Shown: positions 43,139 through 53,047, numbered from the stretch's first letter. The stretch: 64,000 nt of DNA from Sphingomonas sanxanigenens (GCA_003240855.1 QFNN01000002.1:1-64000); one strand, 5' to 3'. Numbers and translations: made by a program. Notes: generated from the letters alone by a model not told the origin.

Positions 43139-44482
43139 TCAATAATTATAGGCGCGCTCGCCATGCTCGCCGAGGTCGAGCCCTTCATGCTCGACTTCCT
43201 GGCTGACGCGCAGCCCGGTGAGCGCCTTGGCGATGAAGATGGCGATGACGGTGCCGATCGCCGCCCAGACGATGGTGGTGGCAACAGCTGCGACCTGAAC
43301 GACGAGCTGCGCGCCCATCGCATAGTCCGGCTTGCCCGGGCCGCCCAGCGACGGGGCATAGACGATGCCGGTGCCGATCGCGCCGATCATGCCGCCGATG
43401 CCGTGGATGCCGAACGCGTCGAGCGAGTCGTCATAGCCAAGCTTGGGCTTGAGCACCGAGACCGCGAAGTAGCAGATCACCGAAGCGACCGCGCCGAGGA
43501 CGATGGCGCCGAAAGGCCCCGAATTGCCGGCAGCCGGCGTGACGGCGACCAGACCAGCGACGATGCCCGAGCAGAAGCCCAGCGCCGACGGCTTGTGGCC
43601 CGCAAGCTTTTCGGCAAGCATCCAGAAGAGCGCGGCGGAGGCCGTGGCGACGAAGGTGTTGATCATCGCGAGCGCGGCCGAGCCATTGGCCTCGAGCGCC
43701 GAGCCGGCGTTGAAGCCGAACCAGCCCACCCACAGCAGACCCGTGCCGATTCCCGTCATGGTCAGCGAGTGCGGCGGCATCGGCTCCTTCGGATAGCCGA
43801 GACGCTTGCCGAGAATAAGGGCGGCGACCAGCGCGGAGACGCCGGCGTTGATGTGAACCACGGTGCCGCCCGCGAAGTCAAGCGCGCCCTTGGCGAAGAA
43901 ATATCCATTGCCCGCCCACACCATGTGCGCGATCGGGAAATAGACGATCGTCAGCCAGACCAGCGCGAAGATCAGCGCGGCGGAAAACTTCAGCCGCTCG
44001 ACCACCGAGCCGAGGACGAGCGCAATGGTGATCGCGGCGAAGGTCATCTGGAAACAGATGAACACATATTCCGGAATAGCGACGCCTGGCGTGAAGGTGG
44101 CGGCCGTCGAATCCGGCGTCACCCCCTTCAGGAAGAGCTTGCCGAAACCGGCGATGAACTCGTTGCCGCCGTCGCCGAACGCCTCGGTATAGCCCCAGCA
44201 CACCCAGACGATCATCGCCAGCGCGGCGACCGCGCCGACCTGCGTCATCGTCGACAGCATGTTCTTTGCGCGGGTGAGGCCGCCGTAGAAGAGCTGGAGG
44301 CCAGGCAGGATCATCGCGAGGACGAGGACGGTCGAGACCATCATCCATGCCGTATCGCCCTTGTTCACCGTGGGCGGCGGCGCGGCGGCCGCCGCGTCCT
44401 GCGCCCAGGCGGGCATCGCGGCGAAGATGGCGGCGCCGATGCCGACCGCTCCACCGATAAGAAGGTTGCGAGCTTTCATCAT
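43139..44482 (-). CDS. amtB: Ammonium transporter AmtB
   Basis: The 447-residue protein has a signal peptide (about 1-27, AMPAWAQ) and eleven membrane helices. Both pore histidines are visible (GGTVVHINAGVSALVAAL and FGIHGIGGMIGAIGTG), and so is the Asp before the first of them. It conducts ammonium across the inner membrane and is blocked by GlnK when nitrogen is plentiful. The gene lies 14 bases after glnK in a common operon under a sigma-54 promoter. Confidence 0.96.
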   Translation of the reverse strand: MMKARNLLIGGAVGIGAAIFAAMPAWAQDAAAAAPPPTVNKGDTAWMMVSTVLVLAMILPGLQLFYGGLTRAKNMLSTMTQVGAVAALAMIVWVCWGYTEAFGDGGNEFIAGFGKLFLKGVTPDSTAATFTPGVAIPEYVFICFQMTFAAITIALVLGSVVERLKFSAALIFALVWLTIVYFPIAHMVWAGNGYFFAKGALDFAGGTVVHINAGVSALVAALILGKRLGYPKEPMPPHSLTMTGIGTGLLWVGWFGFNAGSALEANGSAALAMINTFVATASAALFWMLAEKLAGHKPSALGFCSGIVAGLVAVTPAAGNSGPFGAIVLGAVASVICYFAVSVLKPKLGYDDSLDAFGIHGIGGMIGAIGTGIVYAPSLGGPGKPDYAMGAQLVVQVAAVATTIVWAAIGTVIAIFIAKALTGLRVSQEVEHEGLDLGEHGERAYNY

Positions 44483-44496
44483 TCCCCCTTGTCCTT

Positions 44497-44835
44497 TCAG
44501 AGCGCTGCCTGATCGGTCTCGCCAGTGCGGATGCGGACCGCCTGTTCGAGATCGAGCACGAAGATCTTGCCGTCGCCGATGGCGCCGGTGTTGGCCGATG
44601 ACTGGATGGTCTCGACCACGCGCGGAGCGAGATCAGCGCTGGCGGCGACCTCGATCTTGATCTTCGGCACCATATTGGTGCTGTATTCGGCGCCGCGGTA
44701 GATTTCGGTCTGGCCTTTCTGGCGGCCGAATCCCTTCACCTCGGTAACGGTCATGCCGGCGACGCCGATATCCGACAGCGCCTCGCGCACCTCGTCGAGC
44801 TTGAAGGGTTTGATGATGGCGATGACGAGTTTCAT
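44497..44835 (-). CDS. glnK: Nitrogen regulatory P-II protein GlnK
   Basis: The 112-residue protein begins MKLVIAIIKPFKLDEVREAL and has the T-loop with Tyr51 (EIYRGAEYSTNMVPKIKIE), the site of uridylylation, and the C-terminal signature GDGKIFVLDLEQAVRIRTGE. It senses 2-oxoglutarate and ATP/ADP and gates AmtB. The ATG at 44835 is the standard P-II start; an upstream extension has no similarity. Linkage to amtB supports GlnK rather than GlnB. Confidence 0.95.
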   Translation of the reverse strand: MKLVIAIIKPFKLDEVREALSDIGVAGMTVTEVKGFGRQKGQTEIYRGAEYSTNMVPKIKIEVAASADLAPRVVETIQSSANTGAIGDGKIFVLDLEQAVRIRTGETDQAAL

Positions 44836-45134
44836 TCTGCCTCCCGCTTTTTCCCCGGGAGATTGTTTCGCAAAAGCCATGCCAGACGCAGGAATGTAAG
44901 ATTTCCGCTATGGTTGCGCATTTCATTCGCATCCACAGAGCCAATTCATTGTGCAATTGCGAAACGATGCCCGTTTTTTGAGCAGTTGCGCATTGCAATT
45001 CGGTTAGTTGACGGAAGGCTCGGATCGCGTCAGGGGCGCGAGATACAACTTCTGGACGACATCCGACAGCGCCGGTTAATGCTGCACCTGGAAACAGGCG
45101 CTTGCCGAACGTGGGGATGAGGGAGAGTGCCGCT
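44836..45134. other. Divergent intergenic region between glnK and RND operon
   Basis: This 299-base region is locally AT-rich. It holds the glnK sigma-54 promoter at 44869-44884. Upstream of it are imperfect inverted repeats such as TGCG-N9-CGCA (around 44916-44932) and TTGC-GCATT-GCAA (around 44985-45000), candidate NtrC enhancer sites. No gene is seen. Confidence 0.55.
44869..44884 (-). promoter_or_regulatory. Sigma-54 promoter of glnK-amtB
   Basis: The minus strand reads TGGCAT-GGCTT-TTGCG, matching the -24/-12 pattern with correct spacing and one weak base in each element. Transcription would begin near 44858, about 23 bases before glnK. Control by NtrC is expected from other bacteria. 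Confidence 0.62.
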
Positions 45135-46322
45135 TTGAACGCTCGTATGCGGACGATCTGGCTTGCTGCAGCCATGCCTGCGCTATTGCCCTTGCTGTCC
45201 GCCTGTTCGGGCGGCCGTGAAAAGCCCGCGTCGCCGACGCCGGAGGCCGGCTATATCGTGCTCAAGAGCGAGGCGGTGCCGCTCGATATCGAGCTGGCCG
45301 GGCGCGTGAACGCCTATGAGGCGTCCGATGTCCGTCCGCAGGTTTCGGGCGTGATCCAGGCGCGGCTGTTCAAGGAAGGCAGCATCGTCCAAGCCGGCGA
45401 GACGCTCTACCGCATAGATCCCAGCCTCTATCGCGCGGCGGTCAATCAGGCGCAGGCCAATCTGTCGAGCGCCATGGCCAATCGCGATGCAGCGCAGGCA
45501 AAGGCCGAGCGCTATCGTCCGCTCGCCGAGATCGAGGCGGTGGCGAAGCAGGACTATACCGACGCAGCGGCCGCCGCCAGGCAGGCGACCGCCGCGATCG
45601 CGCAGAACCGCGCAGCGCTGGAAACCGCGCGGATCAACCTGCGCTTCACGACCGTGCCCGCGCCGATCACCGGGCGTATCGGGCGCTCGCTGTTCACGAC
45701 AGGCGCGTTGGTGACCAGCGGGCAGGCCGATCCGCTGGCGACGATCCAGCGGCTCGATCCGATCTTCGTCGACATCCAGCAGTCGAGCGCCGACCTGCTG
45801 GCGCTGCGCCGCAGCCTCGCCTCGGGCAATGTCGTGCCTTCGCCCGCCGGCGTGCGGCTGACGCTTGAAGATGGCAGCCAGTATCCGATCATCGGCACGC
45901 TCGAGTTTTCAGAAGTGGTGGTCGACCCGACCACCGGAGCGGTGACGCTGCGCGCGCGCTTCGCCAATCCGCAGGGGCTGCTGCTGCCCGGCATGTATGT
46001 CCGCGCGCATCTGTCGCAGGCGACGACGACCAACGGCATTCTCGTCCCCCAGCAGGGTGTGATGCGCGATCCCAAGGGCCGGGCGACGGTGATGCTGGTC
46101 GGCGCGAACGGCAAGGCCGAACTGCGCGACGTAACCGCGACGCGCACCATCGGCGACAAATGGCTGGTGACCGATGGCGTGAAGCCCGGCGACAAGGTAA
46201 TCACCGAGGGGCTGGGCAAGATCAAGCCGGGCCAGTCGATCAAACCTGTCCCCGCAGGGTCTAAGCCCGCGCCGCCGCCGGCAGGGCACGGCGATACGCA
46301 GGGTTCCGGGGGCCGCCGCTAA
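45135..46322 (+). CDS. RND efflux periplasmic adaptor (membrane fusion) protein
   Basis: The protein (395 residues from this start) is a lipoprotein-type HlyD/AcrA-family adaptor: hydrophobic leader, lipobox LLSAC, lipoyl halves (YEASDVRPQVSGVIQARLFK, FTTVPAPITGRIGRSLFTTG), helical hairpin (about 95-160) and beta-barrel. It joins the inner-membrane pump to the outer-membrane channel. The start is uncertain: TTG at 45135 has GGGAGAG seven bases upstream; ATG 45117 and ATG 45147 are alternatives. The pump gene follows after three bases. Confidence 0.9.
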   Translation: MNARMRTIWLAAAMPALLPLLSACSGGREKPASPTPEAGYIVLKSEAVPLDIELAGRVNAYEASDVRPQVSGVIQARLFKEGSIVQAGETLYRIDPSLYRAAVNQAQANLSSAMANRDAAQAKAERYRPLAEIEAVAKQDYTDAAAAARQATAAIAQNRAALETARINLRFTTVPAPITGRIGRSLFTTGALVTSGQADPLATIQRLDPIFVDIQQSSADLLALRRSLASGNVVPSPAGVRLTLEDGSQYPIIGTLEFSEVVVDPTTGAVTLRARFANPQGLLLPGMYVRAHLSQATTTNGILVPQQGVMRDPKGRATVMLVGANGKAELRDVTATRTIGDKWLVTDGVKPGDKVITEGLGKIKPGQSIKPVPAGSKPAPPPAGHGDTQGSGGRR

Positions 46323-46325
46323 GCG

Positions 46326-49300
46326 ATGCTGTCGCGCATCTTCATCGACCGCCCCATCTTCGCATGGGTGATCGCGATCGTGATCATGCTGCTTGGCATC
46401 GGCGGCATCCTGTCGCTGCCGGTCGAGCAATATCCCGACATCGCGCCGACATCGGTCAACATTCGGGCGACCTATCCGGGCGCATCGGCCGATACGCTTG
46501 AAAGCAGCGTCACCCAGATCATCGAGCAGCAACTGACCGGCATCGACGGGCTGATCTATTTCCAGGCGAGTTCGAGCTCGGCCGGATCGGTCACCGTCAC
46601 CGTCACCTTCCAGAAGGGTACCGATCCCGACATCGCGCAGGTGCAGGTCCAGAACAAGGTGCAGCAGGCGCTGCCCCGCCTGCCCCAGCAGGTGCAACAG
46701 CAGGGGCTGGTCGTCACCAAGTCCAACGCCGACTTCCTCATGGTCATCTCGATCTTCGACGAGACCGACAGGATGACGAGCCAGGACGTCAGCGACTATC
46801 TGGTGTCCAATCTGCAGGACCAGATCGGCCGCCTCGAAGGCGTCGGCGACATCAACGTGTTCGGCGCGCAATATGCGATGCGCATCTGGCTCGATCCGTT
46901 CAAGCTCAACACCTATCAACTGATGCCGAGCGACGTGATCAGCGCAATCCAGGCGCAGAATGCGCAGGTCGCCGCCGGTCAGATCGGCGCGCAGCCTTCG
47001 CCCGCCACGCAGATGCTGAATGCGGTGGTGACGGCACGGTCGCGCCTGACCAATGCCGAGCAGTTCCGCAACATCATCCTCAAGACCCAGCCCGATGGAT
47101 CGAACGTCCTGCTGAAGGATGTCGCGCGCGTCGAGCTGGGCAGCGAAAGCTATACCAATACCAGCCGGCTGAACGGGCATCCCGGCGCAGGCATCGCGAT
47201 CCAGCTCGCCCCCGGCGCCGATGCGCTCAAGACTGCCGAGCTTGTCCGCAAAGACATCATGGAGCGCGCCAAGAGCTTCCCCGCCGGTCTGACCTACGCC
47301 TTTCCCAATGACAGCACGGCCTTCATCAAGCTGTCGATCGAGGAAGTGATCAAGACGCTGGTCGAGGCGATCATCCTCGTTGTCCTCGTCATGTTCCTTT
47401 TCCTGCAGAGCTGGCGCGCGACGCTGATCCCCGCGATCGCGGTGCCCGTAGTGCTGCTCGGCACCTTCGGCGTCCTTGCCGCCGCCGGATTCTCGATCAA
47501 CACGCTGACCCTGTTCGGTCTGGTGCTCGCCATCGGCCTGCTCGTCGACGACGCGATCGTCGTGGTCGAAAATGTCGAGCGCGTGATGGAGGAGGAGCCT
47601 GACCTCACCCCCCGCGAGGCGACGATCAAGTCAATGGGCGAGATCCAGATGGCGCTGATCGCCATCGCTCTCGTCCTGTCCGCCGTGTTCCTGCCCATGG
47701 CCTTTTTCGGGGGGTCGACGGGCGTCATCTACAAGCAGTTCTCGATCACCATCGTGTCCTCGATGGTGCTGTCGGTGATCGTCGCGCAGGTTCTGTCGCC
47801 CGCGCTCGCGGCGACGCTGCTCAAGCGCAAGGACAAGAATACGCGCTATAACAGTCCGATCGTCGCCAAGGCGCATGCCTTCGGCGATCGTTTCAACGAA
47901 TGGTTCGCCCGCACGTCGGACCGCTATCGCAACGCGACTGCGACAACCATTGCGCGTATGCCCCTGATGCTGATCGGCTATGCGCTGATCGTCGCGTTGC
48001 TGATCTTCGTTTTCGTGCGCCTGCCGACCAGCTTCCTGCCCGTCGAGGATCAGGGCATCGCGCAGATCCAGTACACGCTGCCCCCCGGCGCAACGCAGGC
48101 GCGCACGCTGCAGGCGGCCAAGGCAATCGAGGATTATTTCCTCACCAAGGAAAAGAAGAATGTAGCCGCCATCTACACGGTGAGCGGATCCAGCCAGCAA
48201 GGTACCGGCCAGAATGCGGGCCGCGGCTTCATGTCCTTCGTGCCGTGGGACGAACGCCACGGAACGGAGAACAGCGCGCAGGCGATCACCCGCCGCGCGA
48301 CGCGCGCGCTGTCAACGCTGCGCGACGTGCAGTTCTTCGCGCTCAATCCCCCGCCGGTCCGCGGCCTTGGCCAGTCGAGCGGCTTCACGCTTGAGCTGCT
48401 CAACACCGGCGGACTGACCAGCGAAGAGTTCAAGGCCCGGCGCGACGCGCTGCTCGCCGCCGCCAGCAACGATCCCGAGCTGTCCTCGGTGCGTCTCAAC
48501 AGCCTGGCCGACACGCCTTCGCTTTCGGTGCAGGTCGATCAGGCGAAGGTCGGCGCGCTCGGCATATCCCAGGCCAGCGTCGACAATACGCTGTCGGCGG
48601 CCTGGGGCGGCACATATGTCAACGACTTCGTCGATCGCGGCCGCGTGAAGCGCGTCTATGTGCAGGGCGACGCGCCTTATCGCAGCCGGCCCGAGGATCT
48701 GGGCAACTGGTATGTCCGCACATCGACCGGCACGATGGCGCCCTTCTCCGCCTTCGCGACGACGAGCTGGGTGCAGACGCCCAATGTGCTCCAGCGCTTC
48801 AACGGCTTCTCCTCCTATGAACTGCAGGGCGACGCCGCGCAGGGCAAGAGCTCCGGCGACGCGATGAAGCGGATCGCCGAGCTCGCCGCCGAGCAGCCCG
48901 GCGTGTCGGTGGCGTGGAGCGGCCTTTCCTATCAGGAACGACTTTCGGGCGGGCAGGCGCCTTTGCTCTATGCGCTTTCGCTGCTCGTCATCTTCCTTTG
49001 CCTGGCCGCGCTTTATGAAAGCTGGTCGGTGCCGTTCGCAGTGATGCTCGTGATTCCGCTCGGCCTGATCGGCGCAACGCTGGCGGTGCTGCTGCGCGGG
49101 CTGACCAACGACATTTATTTCCAGGTCGGCCTGCTCACCACGATGGGCCTTGCCGCCAAGAATGCGATTCTGATCGTCGAGTTCGCCGAGCTGGCCGAAC
49201 GCGGAGGGCGCAGCCCGCTTGAGGCGGCGCTTGAAGCCGCGCGCATCCGCCTGCGGCCGATCATCATGACCAGCCTTGCCTTCATGTTCGGCGTCATCCC

Positions 49301-49490
49301 GCTCGCCATTTCGACGGGCGCGGGCGCGCAGAGCCGGATCGAGATCGGCACGGCGGTGCTTGGCGGCATGCTGACCGCGACGCTGCTCGCCATCTTCTAC
49401 GTGCCTTTGTTCTTCGTGCTCGTCCGCCGCGTGTTCAAGGGCAAGCTCCACGCGCTGCCCGGCGCGAAGGCCGTGGAGAGCGCGGCATGA
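46326..49490 (+). CDS. RND multidrug efflux pump, HAE1 (AcrB/MexB) type
   Basis: The 1054-residue protein has the AcrB layout: twelve membrane helices and two large periplasmic loops. The proton relay residues are visible: the Asp pair in AIGLLVDDAIVVVENVERVM and the Lys in MGLAAKNAILIVEFA. The start MLSRIFIDRPIFAWVIAIVI is typical. It expels drugs, solvents or detergents from the periplasm. It lies between the adaptor gene and an outer-membrane channel gene that starts four bases inside its end. No dedicated regulator gene is adjacent. Confidence 0.96.
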   Translation: MLSRIFIDRPIFAWVIAIVIMLLGIGGILSLPVEQYPDIAPTSVNIRATYPGASADTLESSVTQIIEQQLTGIDGLIYFQASSSSAGSVTVTVTFQKGTDPDIAQVQVQNKVQQALPRLPQQVQQQGLVVTKSNADFLMVISIFDETDRMTSQDVSDYLVSNLQDQIGRLEGVGDINVFGAQYAMRIWLDPFKLNTYQLMPSDVISAIQAQNAQVAAGQIGAQPSPATQMLNAVVTARSRLTNAEQFRNIILKTQPDGSNVLLKDVARVELGSESYTNTSRLNGHPGAGIAIQLAPGADALKTAELVRKDIMERAKSFPAGLTYAFPNDSTAFIKLSIEEVIKTLVEAIILVVLVMFLFLQSWRATLIPAIAVPVVLLGTFGVLAAAGFSINTLTLFGLVLAIGLLVDDAIVVVENVERVMEEEPDLTPREATIKSMGEIQMALIAIALVLSAVFLPMAFFGGSTGVIYKQFSITIVSSMVLSVIVAQVLSPALAATLLKRKDKNTRYNSPIVAKAHAFGDRFNEWFARTSDRYRNATATTIARMPLMLIGYALIVALLIFVFVRLPTSFLPVEDQGIAQIQYTLPPGATQARTLQAAKAIEDYFLTKEKKNVAAIYTVSGSSQQGTGQNAGRGFMSFVPWDERHGTENSAQAITRRATRALSTLRDVQFFALNPPPVRGLGQSSGFTLELLNTGGLTSEEFKARRDALLAAASNDPELSSVRLNSLADTPSLSVQVDQAKVGALGISQASVDNTLSAAWGGTYVNDFVDRGRVKRVYVQGDAPYRSRPEDLGNWYVRTSTGTMAPFSAFATTSWVQTPNVLQRFNGFSSYELQGDAAQGKSSGDAMKRIAELAAEQPGVSVAWSGLSYQERLSGGQAPLLYALSLLVIFLCLAALYESWSVPFAVMLVIPLGLIGATLAVLLRGLTNDIYFQVGLLTTMGLAAKNAILIVEFAELAERGGRSPLEAALEAARIRLRPIIMTSLAFMFGVIPLAISTGAGAQSRIEIGTAVLGGMLTATLLAIFYVPLFFVLVRRVFKGKLHALPGAKAVESAA

Positions 49491-50917
49491 AGCGGCTGAC
49501 CGCGCTCGGCGCGCTCGCGCTGCTCGGCGGCTGCAACATGCAGCCGACCTATAATCGCCCTGCGCCGGCCATCCCCCAGGGCTGGCCGGCGGGCGACGCT
49601 TATCTGCGCCAGAGCGAGGCGGCTCTGCCGGCCGTCAGCTATCGCGACATCTTCCGCGATGCGCACCTCCAGACGATCATTGAGCACGCGCTCGCCAATA
49701 ATCAGGATCTGCGCGTGGCGCTGGCCAACGTCGCCTCAGCCCGTGCGCAGGCGCGCGTCGCCAAGGCCGACATCTTTCCCCAGCTCAACGGCTCGGCGCG
49801 CTCCACCACCAATCACAGCGGCGCGTTGTCGAGCAACGCGACGCCCGGCGGCGGCGGACAGACAAGCCGCAACTATGCCGTGCAGGCGGGCGTCAGCAGT
49901 TTCGAGATCGACCTGTTCGGCCGCCTCCAGAGCCTGAACGACGCGGCCTTCGACGAATATCTGGGCACCGAAGCGGCTTTGCGCGCGGCGCGCCTGACGC
50001 TCGTCGCCGAAGTCGCCAACGCCTATCTTACGCTCGCTTCGGACCGAAGCCTGCTGGCTATCGCGAGCGATACCGAGGCAAGCGCTGCCCGCAGCGTCGA
50101 ACTGACGGGCGCCCGGCTGAAAGGCGGCATCGCGCCACGCACCGATCTGCGTCAGGCCGAAACGGTTCTCGAACAGGCACGCGCCGACAAGGCGCAACTG
50201 ACGGCGCAGATCGCGCAGGATCGCAACGCGCTCGAGCTGCTCGTCGGTGCGAAGGTCGACGACAGCGACCTGCCGCCGTCGATCGAGGCGATTGACGGGC
50301 TGCTCAGCGAATTGCCGGCGGGGCTCGATTCGCAGATATTGCTGCGCCGGCCGGACGTGGTGCAGGCCGAATATGGGCTGCGCGCCGCCAATGCCCGGAT
50401 CGGCGCGGCGCGCGCGGCCTTTTTCCCGACGATCACGCTCACCTCCTTCGCCGGGCTGGCGAGCAGCACGCTGTCCAACCTGTTCACCGGCGGCGCCTTT
50501 TCGTGGCAGGTCGCGCCGCAGGCGACGGTGCCGATCTTCGACGCCGGGCGGAACGCCGGCAATCTGCAATATGCCAAGGCGCAGCGCGACCTCGCCACGG
50601 CGCAGTATCAGAAGGCGATCCAGAGCGCCTTCACCGACGTAGCCGATGCGCTGGCCCGGCGCGGGACGATCGACGATCAGTTCAAGGCCAACAGCGCGTC
50701 GGTCGACGCTGCGAGCGACACGCTGACGCTGACCGATGCGCTCTACAGGCATGGCGTCAATTCCTACCTCGACCTGCTCGTCGCACAGCGCACGCTCTAT
50801 CAATCGCGCCAGACGCTGGCGGCGACGCGGTTGACGCGCGCGCTCAACCTCGTCGCGCTCTATCGCGCACTCGGCGGCGACCAGCTCGTCGACACGATGG
50901 CTCCGCCGAGGCGCTGA
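49487..50917 (+). CDS. RND outer-membrane channel lipoprotein (NodT/OprM family)
   Basis: The 476-residue protein has a lipoprotein signal (LALLGGCNMQP) and two OEP repeats, each with a long helical hairpin. It forms the trimeric channel in the outer membrane that completes the efflux complex. The first repeat includes NQDLRVALANVASARAQARV; the second includes LRAANARIGAARAAFFPTIT. Translation is coupled to the pump gene by a four-base overlap. Complete, normal length. Confidence 0.94.
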   Translation: MKRLTALGALALLGGCNMQPTYNRPAPAIPQGWPAGDAYLRQSEAALPAVSYRDIFRDAHLQTIIEHALANNQDLRVALANVASARAQARVAKADIFPQLNGSARSTTNHSGALSSNATPGGGGQTSRNYAVQAGVSSFEIDLFGRLQSLNDAAFDEYLGTEAALRAARLTLVAEVANAYLTLASDRSLLAIASDTEASAARSVELTGARLKGGIAPRTDLRQAETVLEQARADKAQLTAQIAQDRNALELLVGAKVDDSDLPPSIEAIDGLLSELPAGLDSQILLRRPDVVQAEYGLRAANARIGAARAAFFPTITLTSFAGLASSTLSNLFTGGAFSWQVAPQATVPIFDAGRNAGNLQYAKAQRDLATAQYQKAIQSAFTDVADALARRGTIDDQFKANSASVDAASDTLTLTDALYRHGVNSYLDLLVAQRTLYQSRQTLAATRLTRALNLVALYRALGGDQLVDTMAPPRR

Positions 50918-50981
50918 CCGGTCTGATATTCGCGCCGGGTCACGCTGGCGGCAACGCGCGGGGGCGGGTAAAGCGGGCGCA

Positions 50982-52199
50982 ATGACAGTTTCCCAGGACC
51001 AGGTCGCACTGGCGCGCATCCTCGAACAGCGCGGGCTGGCCGATATGGCGGCCATCGACGCTGCGGCGGCGGGGGGCGAGCGCATCGCGGTTGCGCTGGT
51101 GCGCAGCGGGCGCGTCGAGGCGCAGGCAATGGCCGAAGCCGTAGCCGAAGCGACCGGAGCGGCGCTGGTCGAACCGGCCGCCCCGGTAGAGACCGCCAAT
51201 ATCGCCCGATCCTTTCTCGCCGACCGGCTCGCCGCCCCGCTCGGCCTTGAGGAGGGGCGCCTGATCGTCGCGATGGCGGACCCGGCAGACAGCGAGACGC
51301 TTGCCGGAATCGTCTTTGCCAGCGGATTGCCCGCGTCGCCGCGCGCGGCATCGATCGGCGCGATCGAACGGGCGCTGGGCGTGGCGCGGCCCGTCACAGC
51401 CGGTCCGGGTTCGGCCTATCGGTCCACCGTTGTCGCTGCGGGCGGCGCGGCGCGCACCATCACCGTCGTCGCCACCGACCGGGCGGCGGCGCAGCGCTCG
51501 CTTCACAGGGAAGGGCTTACCCCGCTTTCGGTCGGCCATGGCGAGCCGAGCCTGGCGCAGCGCCTGATCAACGCCTGGGCGCCGGGCGGAGACGCCGAAG
51601 CGGCGCTGATCGAGCAGGTCGGGCTGGCGCGCAGCCGAACCCGAGACCTGAACGCAGCACTGGCGATCGTGAAGGCAGGGCCGCTGCCAGCGGCGCAGAA
51701 AAGCGCAATCGACCGCATCGTCGCGCGCGGCCCGGCTGATCCGATTGGCGCGATCGCCGCAGAACCGGGCCTGCCCGCCACGACGCGCGACCTGCTGACG
51801 GGCGCCGCTGATCAGGGCGCGATGCTGATCGCAATCGCCGAGACGATGCGCGCGCGGGAAGCGTTGCACGTCGCCGCGCGCAGCCCGGCCCTGCCCGCCG
51901 CGTGCTGGTTTGCGGGCGCCGTGGCGATCCTGCTTTTCGCGGGGGCCTATCTGATCGCGAGCATCGCGGCGCTTGCCGGCGCCATCGTCGCGATGCGTGT
52001 GGACCGGGGGCTGCGCGGCGCGATCGCGGCGGCCGACGCCGCTGCGCTGGCCGCAACCACCGGCGACAGTGCGCGGCGCGACGTGGCGGCGCGGCTCGAA
52101 CGGGCGGCGCGCACCATGGCGCTGCGGATGGGCGCACAGGCGCAGGCAGGCGCCATTGCGCTGTTCACGATCGCCACGATCATCGGAATACGAGGATGA
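50982..52199 (+). CDS. Fusion of GspE N-terminal-like domain with degenerate GspF-like membrane domain
   Basis: The 405-residue protein combines two parts not normally joined. Residues 5-135 resemble the GspE/MshE N-terminal domain (LARILEQRGLADMAAIDAAA and LAAPLGLEEGRLIVAMADPAD). Residues 146-186 resemble the N terminus of GspF (AYRSTVVAAGGAARTITVVA followed by LHREGLTPLSV), and 265-345 resemble a GspF half-domain with two membrane helices (about 305-338). No ATPase core is present. It overlaps the next gene by four bases. By inference it is an assembly-platform component of a secretion or pilus-like system. The domain calls are weak; a database search is needed. Confidence 0.55.
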   Translation: MTVSQDQVALARILEQRGLADMAAIDAAAAGGERIAVALVRSGRVEAQAMAEAVAEATGAALVEPAAPVETANIARSFLADRLAAPLGLEEGRLIVAMADPADSETLAGIVFASGLPASPRAASIGAIERALGVARPVTAGPGSAYRSTVVAAGGAARTITVVATDRAAAQRSLHREGLTPLSVGHGEPSLAQRLINAWAPGGDAEAALIEQVGLARSRTRDLNAALAIVKAGPLPAAQKSAIDRIVARGPADPIGAIAAEPGLPATTRDLLTGAADQGAMLIAIAETMRAREALHVAARSPALPAACWFAGAVAILLFAGAYLIASIAALAGAIVAMRVDRGLRGAIAAADAAALAATTGDSARRDVAARLERAARTMALRMGAQAQAGAIALFTIATIIGIRG

Positions 52200-53047
52200 G
52201 GTTCGCGCACTGGATCGATGCGCTCGCCAGCCGCCTGACCCCACGCGGCGAGCGGACCGGGCGCGACATGATCCTTGCGCGCGGCGAACAGCCAACGCCA
52301 TCCGGGCCTGACCGGATCAGTCTCGGCGAAGAAGAGAGCTTCGTCGCCACTGCCCGCTTGCGCCCTGGCGAGACCATGATGCAGGCGATCGGCCGCGTCG
52401 CCCCGATCGCGCCAGCGGAACTGGTGTGGAAAGCGCGACGCGCAAGCGGCCCGCACGGCGCCCGACTGCTGCATGTCGCCATGGCCCGCCGCACGCGGAT
52501 CGACGCGATAGCGGCGGCCTATCCCAAAACGCCCGAAGCGCGCCCGACGATCGGGGTGACGCGCGGCGACGGCCCGATGATCCTCGTCGCCGGGGGCGCA
52601 GGGTCGAGCGCGGCGGCGCGCGCCACGGTCAAGGCGCTGCTCGCCGCCCTTATCCTCCTGCTCACCATTCCGCTGACGACATGGGCCGGCGCGAAACTGC
52701 TGACAATGCGCGAGGCGCGCGCGACGCGGGCGGCGGAAGCGCGCGGCGGAGGCGCGCTTGCCGCCAAACGTCAGGCCGACGCGACCATCGCGCTCGCCGC
52801 CCGGCTGCGCCCTGCGCTGGAACGCGAAAGCGCCGGCGCGCTGATCGGGCGGCTCGCCAGGGCGTTGCCTGATGGCGCGCGGCTGGCGACGCTTGATGAA
52901 GCTGCGGACGGCAGGTTGATCGTCGAAGTCGATTCCAGCGATCCGGATCCGGTGCGCGCCGCCTTCGCGCCGCTGGGGCTGAAAGCGACGGCGCAGCGGG
53001 CCGTCACCGATCGCGGCATCCGCAGCCGGTTCGAGGGACGGATATGA
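52196..53047 (+). CDS. GspL/PilN-like membrane protein
   Basis: The 283-residue protein has a soluble N-terminal part (1-140), one membrane helix (about 146-168, ALLAALILLLTIPLTTWAGA) and a periplasmic helix-ferredoxin-like part (LERESAGALIGRLARALPDG, then LATLDEAADGRLIVEVDSSD). This layout matches PilN or the C-terminal half of GspL. It is clearly different from the second gspL at 58314. Four-base overlaps join it to both neighbours. It likely forms part of an inner-membrane platform. Confidence 0.6.
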   Translation: MRFAHWIDALASRLTPRGERTGRDMILARGEQPTPSGPDRISLGEEESFVATARLRPGETMMQAIGRVAPIAPAELVWKARRASGPHGARLLHVAMARRTRIDAIAAAYPKTPEARPTIGVTRGDGPMILVAGGAGSSAAARATVKALLAALILLLTIPLTTWAGAKLLTMREARATRAAEARGGGALAAKRQADATIALAARLRPALERESAGALIGRLARALPDGARLATLDEAADGRLIVEVDSSDPDPVRAAFAPLGLKATAQRAVTDRGIRSRFEGRI

